Positions 17,357-25,860 of a stretch of 64,000 bases of DNA are shown here, one piece after another; positions within the stretch are counted from its first letter, which is position 1; each line of letters starts with the position of its first letter. The position numbers and the translations under genes were made by a program. The notes under the pieces were generated by a model. The model was not told where the DNA came from. It worked only from the letters and a program-made list of their open reading frames with translations, and ran no database searches. This stretch comes from an uncultured Muribaculaceae bacterium (lineage in GTDB: Bacteria > Bacteroidota > Bacteroidia > Bacteroidales > Muribaculaceae). The stretch covers positions 5,301-69,300 of the forward strand of contig CAJUPY010000013.1 in assembly GCA_910588035.1 (NCBI GenBank), in the 5' to 3' direction.

Positions 17357-17932
17357 ATGAACCGTTCGTTTATTTTCCTTGCCGAAGGATTTGAAGAAAT
17401 TGAAGCTCTGACCGTAATTGATGTGATGCGTAGAGCCGGAATGGATATCAAATCGGTGGCTGTCACCCACGATGTCAATGTTACGGGAGCCCACGGAATA
17501 ACCGTGAAGGCCGACCTAACCCTATCTGAAACAGAGTTTGACGAAGCCGAATGGCTGATTGTTCCGGGAGGAATGCCCGGTTCAACCAACCTCAGCCAAT
17601 GTGAAAAACTTAACGATGCACTCAAGGCACACGCCGCCAAAGGTGGAGGCATTGCAGCTATCTGTGCCGCACCTGCAGTCGTGCTCTATCCTTTAGGAAT
17701 TCTTGACGGCAAAGAGGCGACCTGTTATCCCGGTTTTGAAAAAGACTGCGTGAAAGCGGTCATGAGAGACGCTCCCGTTGTCGCCCTGCCAAACCTGATC
17801 ACGGCCAACGGCCCGGCCTCAGCTCTGAGATTCGCCCTCTCTATTGTCGCCGCCTCAATGGGAGAACACAACGCCCAGTCGGTCGGAAGCGGAATGCTTT
17901 TCTACCCTAAATCGGTGAACTTCTACTTCTGA
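17357..17932 (+). CDS. DJ-1/PfpI family protein (YajL-like)
   Basis: This 191-residue protein has the DJ-1 superfamily fold. It begins RSFIFLAEGFEEIEALTVID, with the conserved Glu of the active site. It has PGGMPGSTNL, and the nucleophile elbow AAICAAPAVV with C103. It matches DJ-1/YajL in length. Family members act as chaperones or repair factors for oxidised or glycated thiols; the exact activity here is not determined by sequence. It is a single gene. Confidence 0.92.
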   Translation: MNRSFIFLAEGFEEIEALTVIDVMRRAGMDIKSVAVTHDVNVTGAHGITVKADLTLSETEFDEAEWLIVPGGMPGSTNLSQCEKLNDALKAHAAKGGGIAAICAAPAVVLYPLGILDGKEATCYPGFEKDCVKAVMRDAPVVALPNLITANGPASALRFALSIVAASMGEHNAQSVGSGMLFYPKSVNFYF

Positions 17933-17957
17933 TTCGATCACGGTCAGCAACTTTTTA

Positions 17958-18000
17958 CCGCGTGACGATGCAACTCTTTTCGTGTTGTATCGTCACGCGG
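17958..18000. other. Long stable hairpin downstream of the DJ-1 gene
   Basis: A 17-base arm (17958-17974, CCGCGTGACGATGCAAC) pairs with 17984-18000 with a single G-U wobble, leaving a 9-base loop. No T run follows on the plus strand, and on the minus strand the flank is A-rich, so it is not a textbook intrinsic terminator. It could still end transcription from the left, or be a repeat-type element. Confidence 0.55.
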
Positions 18001-18325
18001 CTTCATTGACCACACATCGAATACTTCCGCGCAGCGATGAACGAGAGCACCAACTACCGTAATAGGGCGAACGCTTTCAAGCATTTCTGCAACTATGCCA
18101 AAGGAGGAAAAGACCAAGATTGAGAGATGGAACTGAGGCAGGTGCGTCAGACCATATAGGACAAGACCGAGGAAGATCTGACCGAAACCCGGACCGACCG
18201 TTTCTGACCGACAAGGAATTTGACAAAGGCTGCAAGGAACTCGACCCACGTCTCCTTTCCCTGCCGTCATGGAGGATCTTGAACAGACACCAAACAGAGG
18301 GATGAGACGATATATTATTATGCAG
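18001..18325. other. Stretch without a recognisable gene
   Basis: Short frames on both strands are interrupted by stops and show no known domain. A plus-strand fragment starting near 18027 (MNESTNYRNRANAFKHFC) ends after 28 codons, and similar charged fragments follow in shifted frames. This could be a decayed gene, but no family could be recognised. Confidence 0.4.
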
Positions 18326-19150
18326 TTATTCTAATCGGAATTCAGACATAATCCAAAAATAATCCTTATCACCATCAAATCGGACTTCTTTGTAAAGTCT
18401 ATATGTCCCGGGCTTGTTATTGTTAAGCAAAGAGCGCATCGTTACATCGAAACTATGAGAGCCTCCTTTGTATAAAAGAATACCCATACTATTCCAGAAC
18501 CCTTCGGTTGGCATATCATACCAATTACCATCCTCTCCACGACAAGCAACAATATAGGAAACTCCGAATTCTAATAGTCTTGAATTGTCATTCTTTAATG
18601 TAAAGGATACTTTTTCAGAATCAGCAGGAAATGAACTGGCATTAGGGGATAACGAAATACTGTCAGCTTCAATATTGGTTCTTGCCTCAATATTAATCTT
18701 TTCAGGCCCTTTCGGACCATCAAAATGAAGATATCTGGAATCACAGACATCATTCCGGAATTTCTTTTGCCAATATGGTGTATTTACAAGCACGTATATA
18801 TCCAGATGATCTTGTGCAACTCCCCATCCCCACACATTTTGACGCAGTGGATTATCCGCTTTGAGTGCCTCGAAATTTTTAGAGATTGTATCACTCAATC
18901 GACACAACTCCTGTTCGGTTGGAGGTCCCAATTCACAATCTTCTTCTGATATTACTGATTCAGATGACGGAGTCTCCAATATGCCAACAGGAGCTGCATA
19001 AACCGAATCTACTGACTGTGATAATTTCTGTTCTTTCCCATTTAGAGTTGATGTTTCTTTATTTGGACGGCTGCATCCTTGCAGGACAACCATAAACACA
19101 AGTATGCCAATATGTATAATCGGATGCTTTATTTTTAGAAATGAATTCAT
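18326..19150 (-). CDS. Lipoprotein with bacterial Ig-like domain
   Basis: This 274-residue lipoprotein has a signal peptide with lipobox VVLQGC near residue 26, followed by a Ser/Glu-rich linker. A middle segment (about 75-145) is of unknown fold. A C-terminal Ig-like domain (about 160-274) has the pattern SFTLKNDNSRLLEFGVSY, then GNWYDMP, then KGGSHSFDVTM and PGTYRLYKEV, as in the immunoglobulin-like (Big_14 type) domains of Gram-negative and Gram-positive surface proteins. It is exposed on the periplasmic or outer face. Its base composition is clearly more AT-rich than surrounding genes, and it abuts the KilA-N gene with a 1-base gap, so both may have been acquired together. Function unknown. 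Confidence 0.7.
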   Translation of the reverse strand: MNSFLKIKHPIIHIGILVFMVVLQGCSRPNKETSTLNGKEQKLSQSVDSVYAAPVGILETPSSESVISEEDCELGPPTEQELCRLSDTISKNFEALKADNPLRQNVWGWGVAQDHLDIYVLVNTPYWQKKFRNDVCDSRYLHFDGPKGPEKINIEARTNIEADSISLSPNASSFPADSEKVSFTLKNDNSRLLEFGVSYIVACRGEDGNWYDMPTEGFWNSMGILLYKGGSHSFDVTMRSLLNNNKPGTYRLYKEVRFDGDKDYFWIMSEFRLE

Positions 19151-19151
19151 A

Positions 19152-19961
19152 TCACTTCAATAATTTACGGTCGTTATCACCACTCTCCAGCACGCTCATC
19201 TGATGGATAGCTATTTGATTGAGTTTGATAAGTCTCTCTGACTGAGGCAGTCCTTGCTCTATGAATACGGCATTGAGGCTTTCCATATTTGATAGGCAAA
19301 TGAGTTCGTTGACTGAAGCGTAGTCGCGGATATTACCTTTCAAATCGGGGTTAGCCTCACGCCACTGTTTCGCTGTCATGCCGAACATAGCCACGTTCAA
19401 CACATCTGCTTCATTGGCATAGATGATGCTCGCCTGCGCTTTTGTGACCTCTGACGGAATTAGGTTCTGCCTGATAGCATCGGTGTGTATGCGGTAATTG
19501 ATCTTTGACAACTCACGCTTTGCAGACCACCCCAATGCTTTTTGCTCCTCTGCTTTAAGGCGTTGGAACTCCTTGACTATATATAATTCAAACTCAACCG
19601 AAATCCAACTTGCGAATTTGAATGCAATATCCTTATGGGCATAAGTGCCACCATAGCGTCCGGATTTGGAAATCAAACCGATAGCATCGGTTGTTTCAAT
19701 CCATTTCTTTGGAGATAGAGTAAAAGCATTTAAGCCCGCTTCTTTTCTAAACCCCTCGAATTCGAGGGGTTTGAAATCGGGGTTATATAGACTCTCCCAA
19801 ATGCCAAGAAACTCAATCGTATTACGGTTGCGCATCCAATTACCGATAACAGCGTTTGGATCATCGCTCTTGTGGCGAGCCAAATCGGTTATAGATACAT
19901 AGTCCTCACCATCAACATTGATGATGGTTATATTCGTATTCTGAACTGTGATTTTTGCCAT
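19152..19961 (-). CDS. KilA-N domain protein
   Basis: This 269-residue protein has an N-terminal KilA-N DNA-binding domain (about 12-125). Signature segments are YVSITDLARHKSDDPNAVI, GLNAFTLSPKKWIETTDAIG, SGRYGGTYAHKDIAFKFASW and FELYIVKEFQRLK. A C-terminal helical region follows, specific to the Bacteroidetes subgroup (ANEADVLNVAMFGMTAKQW). KilA-N proteins are common in phages and mobile elements and probably bind DNA; a precise role is not known. The ATG at 19961 is chosen over an upstream in-frame codon because a -7-like box (CAAAAATA on the plus strand, 19989-19996) sits between them. The gene is AT-rich and contains a long perfect palindrome (separate entry). Confidence 0.85.
   Translation of the reverse strand: MAKITVQNTNITIINVDGEDYVSITDLARHKSDDPNAVIGNWMRNRNTIEFLGIWESLYNPDFKPLEFEGFRKEAGLNAFTLSPKKWIETTDAIGLISKSGRYGGTYAHKDIAFKFASWISVEFELYIVKEFQRLKAEEQKALGWSAKRELSKINYRIHTDAIRQNLIPSEVTKAQASIIYANEADVLNVAMFGMTAKQWREANPDLKGNIRDYASVNELICLSNMESLNAVFIEQGLPQSERLIKLNQIAIHQMSVLESGDNDRKLLK
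19749..19772. repeat. Perfect 24-base palindrome inside the KilA-N gene
   Basis: Bases 19749-19772 form a perfect palindrome with GAATTC at the centre and half-site AAACCCCTCGAA. On the coding strand it reads in frame as K-P-L-E-F-E-G-F. It may be a DNA site, or a by-product of the coded sequence. Confidence 0.85.
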
Positions 19962-20226
19962 TTGGAGATAAGCGTTTGATTTCAAATGCAAAAATACGTC
20001 AAAAAAATGGACATATCAGCGTATTAGCCTACTTTTCAGCGTGATTAAATCCGATATTGGCCACGATGGTGTTCGATAGCCTCTGCAAGGGAAAAGCCTC
20101 GACCCGATTTTGATATGTTGGCAAGTGCGGACAGCCATTATTGGAGTGCCAATGGCATAAAAACAGGCCCGAATGCGAAGTTAAAAATTATAAAGCAAAA
20201 TATAAGCGACTGCCGGATGCCGATTG

Positions 20227-22752
20227 TCAAAGGTCGAGACCGACCAGTTGCTCGCCGAGGCCGATCGTGTAGCCTGTCGAGACCCAGACAATGCGGTTGA
20301 AGGTGTCGGCGACGACGAAAACGGGGTCTGACGGATTCTCAAGATGAAGTGACTCCATGATTTCCTTTCGCGAGAGACCGTCGGAGTCGATTCCGAACAC
20401 GACATTTGAGGGAAGTTCCGGGAACATGTCACGGTCGAAACGCGTGGCCTTTGATTCATTCTCGAAAAGCAGCACGATCTTGCGTCCAGTCGCCTCCAAC
20501 TGTCCGGCCACGGCCGATATGTCGTTGAGCGCGTGTGCCGAGGGTTCATGGTTGGGTTGAATCAGTCCGAGATAATAATAGCCTCGACCTGTGGTTGAAA
20601 TGATGCTTTTGTCGCTGTCAGACGAGAGATCATGATAGAGATTTTCGGCATTCAGGCTACCTATCACTGACAGTTTGCTGTCGTCATGGCGAATATTCAG
20701 CGTCAGGTCGGTCGTATCACCCGGTTTGATGCTGAAAATCTCACTGTGGGCAAGCACACCGCCATTTGCCAGACGTCGTCCTGTGGTGAGAATATATTGA
20801 CCTGCCTCAAGTTCATATGGGCTTTCGAAAATCGAGGAGACGGTGCTTCCCTCGTCAAACTCAAGAAGACGTGGTCTGCCTCCGTCAATTTTTGAAATGG
20901 AGAATTGCGAATAGTATTTCGGATCGAACATATTGTCTGACGGGGTGAACCGCAGCATCAGTTTTCCCTTTTCAGGTTTATTGGAAGCCGCAGAGCTTTC
21001 TGAGGCAAACAGCGCATTGTGCCAAACTCCGTCGCCCGACATAAATTGTGTGTCACCGGTGACCGGGTCGATACGTGCCGGAATGCCGATGCTCCTCGCC
21101 ACAGCCACAAAAAATATGTCGCGTGAGAGCGGGTCGGCTTTTCTTTCGGCCAACACTGCCGCCGGACTCATGCGCAAGTTAGATGGATTTTCCTTTGATG
21201 CGTCAGAAATATTTGCCGACACCCAATCGGCAAGACGTTGAGGATTATGTCTGAATTCATCGGCCTGAGAAGCGAAATGATCGCCGAGCAGTTTGCGCCA
21301 CGGGCGCAGAAACTCAAGTTCGACACGAGGATTCAGGACATATTTCCCGTAAACGTCGCTATCCATTCCGTCGGGTTTCGTTGAATTCCCGACATGGTCA
21401 ACGATAACCTCAGTCGGAATGTCCCGACGATCTTTCTCGCTGACGTTGAGCAGAAGCGTCATCGCCTTGTCGCGCTGAGTCTCATTAAGCCGCTCAAGAC
21501 AAGCGATCAGGTTCTTATGATTTCCTCTTGACTCCACCAAAATCGTAGCCAGATCGTCATAGCCAAGTCCGAGACGAGCCGCTTGGCGACGTGCGGTCTC
21601 AGCTGTGGCGAAAGTGTTGGTGTAGGCACTGCGTATCGAGTCCTCGCGATGCAACCTGATGTCGTTGATCATGCGCTGCGATTGCGAGACCTCGGGCAGA
21701 TTCCCGTCGGACGACGGTGGAATTATGTCAAAATCAACGTTGCCCGAATATGACGACGTCTTGTCTAAAACGACATCAAGAAAACCGCCCCGGGCATAAT
21801 CGGCCGGATTACCTTTCGCAAAACCGAAATTCTTTCCATCTGAAGCCCACACAAGCACATCACCCAGTCCGGAGGTCAGAGTGGCCATTCCGTCAGCATC
21901 GGCTTTTTTAGTCACCGCCGGATAATATTCGGCATAATTGTAGATGCAGAAATCGACATTCGCCCCTTTCACCGGTCGTCCGCTTGAATCAAGTACTCTA
22001 ACTGGCAAAGTAGCCACAGAAGCATATTTTGAAGTCACATTTATGCGGGTCGAGAGCGGTTGTCTGAGTAATATCTCTTCGGGACCGGTGTAGTTGCCGA
22101 CGACGTTCGTATTCATCAACATACCTCTTGAGGCCGGTTCGTTGAACCATGCGAGATCAAGCACCGGTTCCGGCTCGCATGCACCGAGGAAATACCATGT
22201 ACCGTCGGCCCAGGCTTCCACCCATGCGTGGTTGTCGTCGGTGTGGGCCCAGCGGGGAGTATAGATCTGGCGTGCCGGAATGCCAACCGAGCGCAAAGCC
22301 GCCACCAGAAATGTCGACTCCTCTCCACATCGTCCGATTGCCTGGCTTAGACTTGACAGTGGCGATGAAGTGCGTCCGTCAGAAGGTTTGTATGTCACTT
22401 TCTCATGACACCAGTGGTTCACCTCCAGAATAGCGTCTTTCATCGACAGACCGCACACTCTCGGCCGAAGCTCCTCATAAAACACCATTCTCGAATTGTC
22501 GAGATTTTCGTTGTTCACTCTCACCGGCAGCACGAAATGCATGAATTCGCGCTCGGGCACACTGTCGCCCCAGGGCATTTCGTTTTTTGCACGCAGTGAA
22601 GCTTCGATATTGTCAATATAAAATTTCTCAGTGTAGTCGGCCTTGTCGGGCAGCGGCATGGAGGAATAGAGAAACTTCAACGCTTCATCGCGGGTTACAG
22701 ACATGCCTGACAGCGTGAAGACAAGACAAATGGCAGATAACAACAGTTTCAT
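20227..22752 (-). CDS. Secreted transglutaminase-like protein
   Basis: This 841-residue protein has a short signal peptide (about 1-18), an N-terminal alpha/beta region, and a transglutaminase-like cysteine protease domain. The catalytic triad is visible: Cys142 in AIGRCGEESTF, His175 in DDNHAWVEAW, and an Asp shortly after GACEPEP. Carboxypeptidase-regulatory or Ig-like strands follow (LPVRVLDSSGRPVKGANVDF). A second transglutaminase-like segment then appears (LAERKADPLSRDIFFVAVARSIGIPARIDPVTGD) without a clear catalytic Cys. The C-terminus has a thioredoxin-like look (GRKIVLLFENESKATRFDRDMFP). It is probably periplasmic and acts on peptides, but the substrate is unknown. Similar proteins are common in Bacteroidetes. 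The gene follows cutC at 34 bases. Confidence 0.85.
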   Translation of the reverse strand: MKLLLSAICLVFTLSGMSVTRDEALKFLYSSMPLPDKADYTEKFYIDNIEASLRAKNEMPWGDSVPEREFMHFVLPVRVNNENLDNSRMVFYEELRPRVCGLSMKDAILEVNHWCHEKVTYKPSDGRTSSPLSSLSQAIGRCGEESTFLVAALRSVGIPARQIYTPRWAHTDDNHAWVEAWADGTWYFLGACEPEPVLDLAWFNEPASRGMLMNTNVVGNYTGPEEILLRQPLSTRINVTSKYASVATLPVRVLDSSGRPVKGANVDFCIYNYAEYYPAVTKKADADGMATLTSGLGDVLVWASDGKNFGFAKGNPADYARGGFLDVVLDKTSSYSGNVDFDIIPPSSDGNLPEVSQSQRMINDIRLHREDSIRSAYTNTFATAETARRQAARLGLGYDDLATILVESRGNHKNLIACLERLNETQRDKAMTLLLNVSEKDRRDIPTEVIVDHVGNSTKPDGMDSDVYGKYVLNPRVELEFLRPWRKLLGDHFASQADEFRHNPQRLADWVSANISDASKENPSNLRMSPAAVLAERKADPLSRDIFFVAVARSIGIPARIDPVTGDTQFMSGDGVWHNALFASESSAASNKPEKGKLMLRFTPSDNMFDPKYYSQFSISKIDGGRPRLLEFDEGSTVSSIFESPYELEAGQYILTTGRRLANGGVLAHSEIFSIKPGDTTDLTLNIRHDDSKLSVIGSLNAENLYHDLSSDSDKSIISTTGRGYYYLGLIQPNHEPSAHALNDISAVAGQLEATGRKIVLLFENESKATRFDRDMFPELPSNVVFGIDSDGLSRKEIMESLHLENPSDPVFVVADTFNRIVWVSTGYTIGLGEQLVGLDL

Positions 22753-22786
22753 GAGATAATTGATTTGGTATGTTGTAGATATGACT

Positions 22787-23536
22787 CTAATCTATATTTT
22801 CTGTCAGGGACAAGAGCGATTGTATGATGTCTGGAGATGTCACGAGACGGTCTTCGGCAAATCCGATCGCGGCATTACGGAATTTCATTGCGCTTGTCAG
22901 CATCTTTCTCGCGGTTGAATGTACTCCGTCGACCCCTGTTTCCCTGATAATCCTCGCGGCGTTACCGACGTTAACGCCTGACCCGGCAACTATCGCGATT
23001 CTTCCGGCGGCCCGGTTTACGATTGTCTTCAACATCGGAATTCCTGTTTCGGCATCGGGTTGCAATCCTGATGTCAGCAGGCAGTCACAACCGAGAGCGA
23101 TCACTGCCTCAAGAGCCTCTCCGGGATCACGGCAAACATCAAACGCGCGGTGGAATGTGATATTCGGCCGTTGCCGGCCGATCTTTCCGGCAGAGACGCA
23201 GGCTGTGTCAATCAGCCTCCGGCATGTTTCGGTGTCTATGTCTCCGTCAGATGTCAATGCCCCGATGACCAAGCCCGATGCACCGGCTTCGACAGCGGCA
23301 CGAATGTCGTTTTCCATGATTCTCTTCTCCATTTCCGAGTATAGGAAATCACCAGGTCGCGGTCTTATCAGCACATTGACTTCGGGAATACAAGCAGTTG
23401 CTTCACTGATCAGGGCAATTGACGGAGTGACGCCCCCCTCGGCCAATCCGGAACAAAGCTCGATGCGCCGTGCGCGGCACCCGGCAGCGACCTTGACAGC
23501 CCCGATGTCACCGCAGCAGATTTCAAGGATTCTCAT
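22787..23536 (-). CDS. cutC: CutC family protein
   Basis: This 249-residue TIM-barrel protein has the CutC family signatures: RRIELCSGLAEGGVTPS near the N-terminus, VLIRPRPGDFLYSEME, FHRAFDVCRDP, CDCLLTSGLQPDAETG and IVAGSGVNVGNA. It was named for copper homeostasis, although direct copper handling in bacteria is disputed. The start at 23536 is chosen because the conserved N-terminus begins there and because it forms an ATGA overlap with the fucosidase stop; the frame is open further upstream within the fucosidase gene. It is co-transcribed after the fucosidase. Confidence 0.93.
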   Translation of the reverse strand: MRILEICCGDIGAVKVAAGCRARRIELCSGLAEGGVTPSIALISEATACIPEVNVLIRPRPGDFLYSEMEKRIMENDIRAAVEAGASGLVIGALTSDGDIDTETCRRLIDTACVSAGKIGRQRPNITFHRAFDVCRDPGEALEAVIALGCDCLLTSGLQPDAETGIPMLKTIVNRAAGRIAIVAGSGVNVGNAARIIRETGVDGVHSTARKMLTSAMKFRNAAIGFAEDRLVTSPDIIQSLLSLTENID

Positions 23537-24858
23537 TGTTTCAAAACACATTCGATTATGTAATCTGTTTCCTGAGGTGTCTTGTCGAGATGCAGCAAGA
23601 CGTGATCGTGGGTGTTTGTGAATCTCACCGGTTTTTTCGATGCGAACTCCACCGCTTTTTCTATTTTCAGATTGGCCGGCATGATAATGGCATTGGTTTC
23701 CGGTGTCATGACATGGACAAACAGCCGGTTGCCCTTGCGAGTCGTGGTTCCCCAGCTCTGAGCAGGAAACGGACCGGCTTCTGTTCCGTAGATTGTCTCT
23801 CCGTTTTCGCGGAGCCACTGCCCGATCTCTTTCATGCGGTCAAGAGCCGCCGCGGGCAACTCGCCGTTTGGCTGCGGTCCGACATTGAGCAGAAGATTGG
23901 CACCCATGCCGGCAGCTTTTACAAGGTAACGTATCAGAGTTGTCGCGCTCTTGTAGTTCTGATCTTTTATCTTGTAACCCCACATTCCGTTCATCGTGTT
24001 GCATGTCTCAAGTGGCAGACGGCTCACCGACTGACCTGAAAGCCCGGCAGTGTTCTCACCCGGCAGATCACGTTCGAAAATCTGGATATCTTCGCCGGCA
24101 AAGGGTGTCTGGTGGTGGTTGTTGGCCACCATGCACGATGGCTGCAGCGAATGAATCAGCGCGTACTGTTCAGGCAGATGCCAGTCGAACGGAACGGCGT
24201 CCTCGTCATGATCCCACCAGCCGTCGAACCAAATTGCGCGTATCGGGCCATAGTTACTGAGCAGTTCGGTAAGCTGTCGGTTCATGAAACCGTAGTAGGA
24301 ATTCCAGTCAGCTTTCCCGGGGTCACGTCCGGTGTCGTGACCGGTGCGGCCCTGTGGATAGTCTTCGCGCACCCAGTCGAGATGTGAATAGTAGAGATGC
24401 AACGCGATTCCCTGACGGTTGCACTCATCGGCGAGCTCTTTCAAAATGTCGCGTTTGAAAGGGGTTCCGTCAACGATGTTATAGTCATTTTCGGCTGTAC
24501 CGAACATTGAGAAGCCGTCGTGATGACGGGTGGTGATAGTGATGTATTTAGCGCCCGCATCTTTGATCGCACCAACCCATTGGGCAGCATCAAAGTCGGC
24601 CGGATAGAAGCCTTTGGCGGCTTTCCGGTATTCACAGGCTGTCGGACCGTAGTTGAGATACCATTCACCTTGCCCGAACATGCTGTAGATGCCCCAGTGA
24701 ATGAATATTCCGAAACGATCGGAATTGAAGTCTTCCTGAGATTTGCGGACTTCGGCCGACGGAGTATATTCAGACGTTTCCGCAGCACGCACCTCACCGG
24801 GCATCATTGACAAACCCAACAGTGCCATGCCGATAATACTGAAAAAATTTCTTTGCAT
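23533..24858 (-). CDS. GH29 alpha-L-fucosidase
   Basis: This 441-residue enzyme has a signal peptide (cleaved near residue 26, GEVRAAETSEY), so it is periplasmic or secreted. The GH29 core is visible in RFGIFIHWGIYSMFGQGEWY, ITTRHHDGFSMF and IRAIWFDGWWD, in which D212 is the expected nucleophile. The segment AAGMGANLLLNVGPQPNGEL is also conserved. It releases L-fucose from host mucin-type or milk glycans. The ATG at 24858 gives a clean signal peptide. A -7 box TATCTTTG on the minus strand (24913-24920) lies upstream, and an 11-codon ORF sits in the leader (24864-24899). No fucose catabolic or SusCD genes are adjacent. It overlaps cutC by 4 bases. Confidence 0.95.
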   Translation of the reverse strand: MQRNFFSIIGMALLGLSMMPGEVRAAETSEYTPSAEVRKSQEDFNSDRFGIFIHWGIYSMFGQGEWYLNYGPTACEYRKAAKGFYPADFDAAQWVGAIKDAGAKYITITTRHHDGFSMFGTAENDYNIVDGTPFKRDILKELADECNRQGIALHLYYSHLDWVREDYPQGRTGHDTGRDPGKADWNSYYGFMNRQLTELLSNYGPIRAIWFDGWWDHDEDAVPFDWHLPEQYALIHSLQPSCMVANNHHQTPFAGEDIQIFERDLPGENTAGLSGQSVSRLPLETCNTMNGMWGYKIKDQNYKSATTLIRYLVKAAGMGANLLLNVGPQPNGELPAAALDRMKEIGQWLRENGETIYGTEAGPFPAQSWGTTTRKGNRLFVHVMTPETNAIIMPANLKIEKAVEFASKKPVRFTNTHDHVLLHLDKTPQETDYIIECVLKQ

Positions 24859-24863
24859 AATCT

Positions 24864-24899
24864 TTATGTCATTTTGGTGTGTGACACACACTTTTTCAT
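24864..24899 (-). other. Short upstream ORF in the fucosidase leader
   Basis: An 11-codon frame (MKKCVSHTKMT) begins a few bases after the predicted transcription start and ends 5 bases before the fucosidase ATG. It overlaps a GTGTGTG/CACACAC palindrome. It may be a leader peptide, or chance. Confidence 0.3.
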
Positions 24900-24912
24900 G
24901 GTCTTATTTTTG

Positions 24913-24920
24913 CAAAGATA
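24913..24920 (-). promoter_or_regulatory. -7 promoter box of the fucosidase-cutC unit
   Basis: The box reads TATCTTTG on the minus strand, a perfect TAnnTTTG match. No clear -33 TTG was found at the right distance, which may mean activator dependence. Confidence 0.55.
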
Positions 24921-24961
24921 ATATTTTCAGTTGATATTACAGAAAGATCTTATGTATGTTT

Positions 24962-25168
24962 TCAGGCTGCATCACCGGCCTTTCGGTGTTTGCGCTCGCG
25001 CGACAGCAGATTACGCCGCAAAAGCCATATCACACCGAGAGTGAGGGCGATTATGCCGAAATAGAACAGCGGTGAGAATTCGCCTGACAGCAATTTCGGA
25101 AACCCGATTGCCGACATGACCGCAAGATAGATTAAGAGAAGAGCAGGTATTACGTTTGATTTTTTCAT
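24962..25168 (-). CDS. Small two-TM membrane protein of unknown function
   Basis: This 68-residue protein begins MKKSNVIPALLLIYLAVMSA. It has two hydrophobic segments (about 6-24 and 33-53) separated by a short polar turn (KLLSGEFSP), and ends in a basic tail. It resembles small uncharacterised inner-membrane proteins of Bacteroidales. The ATG at 25168 is preferred to one further upstream because the hydrophobic start directly follows the lysines. It lies 32 bases after the exonuclease gene and is probably in the same transcript. No function can be assigned. Confidence 0.6.
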   Translation of the reverse strand: MKKSNVIPALLLIYLAVMSAIGFPKLLSGEFSPLFYFGIIALTLGVIWLLRRNLLSRERKHRKAGDAA

Positions 25169-25200
25169 AGTTGAGCGTGTGTTGTTCCAAAGATTCAATA

Positions 25201-25815
25201 TCAGGTTTCAACTTCGGGAAGCACAAACGGGCATTTGCGTGCGTCAAAAAGTCCGGCTGTCAGATGATTGTAAATCTTAAGACATGCCCAGGCATCAAGA
25301 GCGGCATAAGCTTGCTGGGCCGGTGTCAGTTCTGCGGCCTCCCAGTTTGTTAAACGCTGGCTTTTGGAAATTCGTTCACCAAAAATGACAGCATAAATTT
25401 TTTGCAGACTGTTGTCGGCGATGCCGAAATCCTTGACGAAAGTCTGCAGTTCGATAAACCCGGCCGGATTAAAGTCACCCAGTCTTGCCAATGAATGGAA
25501 GTCATCTTTGACCGACAGACCTATTTTCAGGATATTGTCATTTTCAAAAAATTGTCTGAGCGAGTCAAACATGCCGAGCAGATTCAATCTGATCAGAAAG
25601 CATTCATCGGGTGTTGACAACTGCAACAATGCCACTTTGTGGGGTTGTCCTTTTTTGAACGACGGGCGTGTCTCAGTGTCGAAGCCGACAATCGACTGCT
25701 TGTTGAGATAGGTGATTGCCGCCTTTGCATCGGCCATCGTGTTTATCATAATTGGCCTCCCGCAAAAAGTCACGGTCGGCAGCTGTGACAGTTGTTCTTT
25801 TGTGATGCCAAACAT
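25201..25815 (-). CDS. RNase D/WRN-type 3'-5' exonuclease
   Basis: This 204-residue DEDDy exonuclease domain protein has Exo I FDTET (D46, E48), Exo II in GLSVKDDFHSL, and Exo III QQAYAALDAWA with Tyr four residues before Asp. It has no HRDC domain, unlike full RNase D, and matches the short stand-alone exonucleases of Bacteroidetes. It degrades RNA or DNA from the 3' end using two metal ions; the natural substrate is unknown. It is separated from bioD by 45 bases that contain a weak TAATG-type start region. Confidence 0.9.
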   Translation of the reverse strand: MFGITKEQLSQLPTVTFCGRPIMINTMADAKAAITYLNKQSIVGFDTETRPSFKKGQPHKVALLQLSTPDECFLIRLNLLGMFDSLRQFFENDNILKIGLSVKDDFHSLARLGDFNPAGFIELQTFVKDFGIADNSLQKIYAVIFGERISKSQRLTNWEAAELTPAQQAYAALDAWACLKIYNHLTAGLFDARKCPFVLPEVET

Positions 25816-25860
25816 AATTCCAAAATTTTGGGTGCAAAGTTAATGTTTTTTTCCGAGTTT

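Noticed and set aside
17944..18270. Minus-strand open frame of 108 codons
   Set aside because: No domain, no neighbours, unlike codon use, and it crosses a long hairpin; probably not a gene.
18001..18325. Degenerate transposase
   Set aside because: Broken charged fragments are present, but none could be matched to a transposase family, so no mobile element is claimed.
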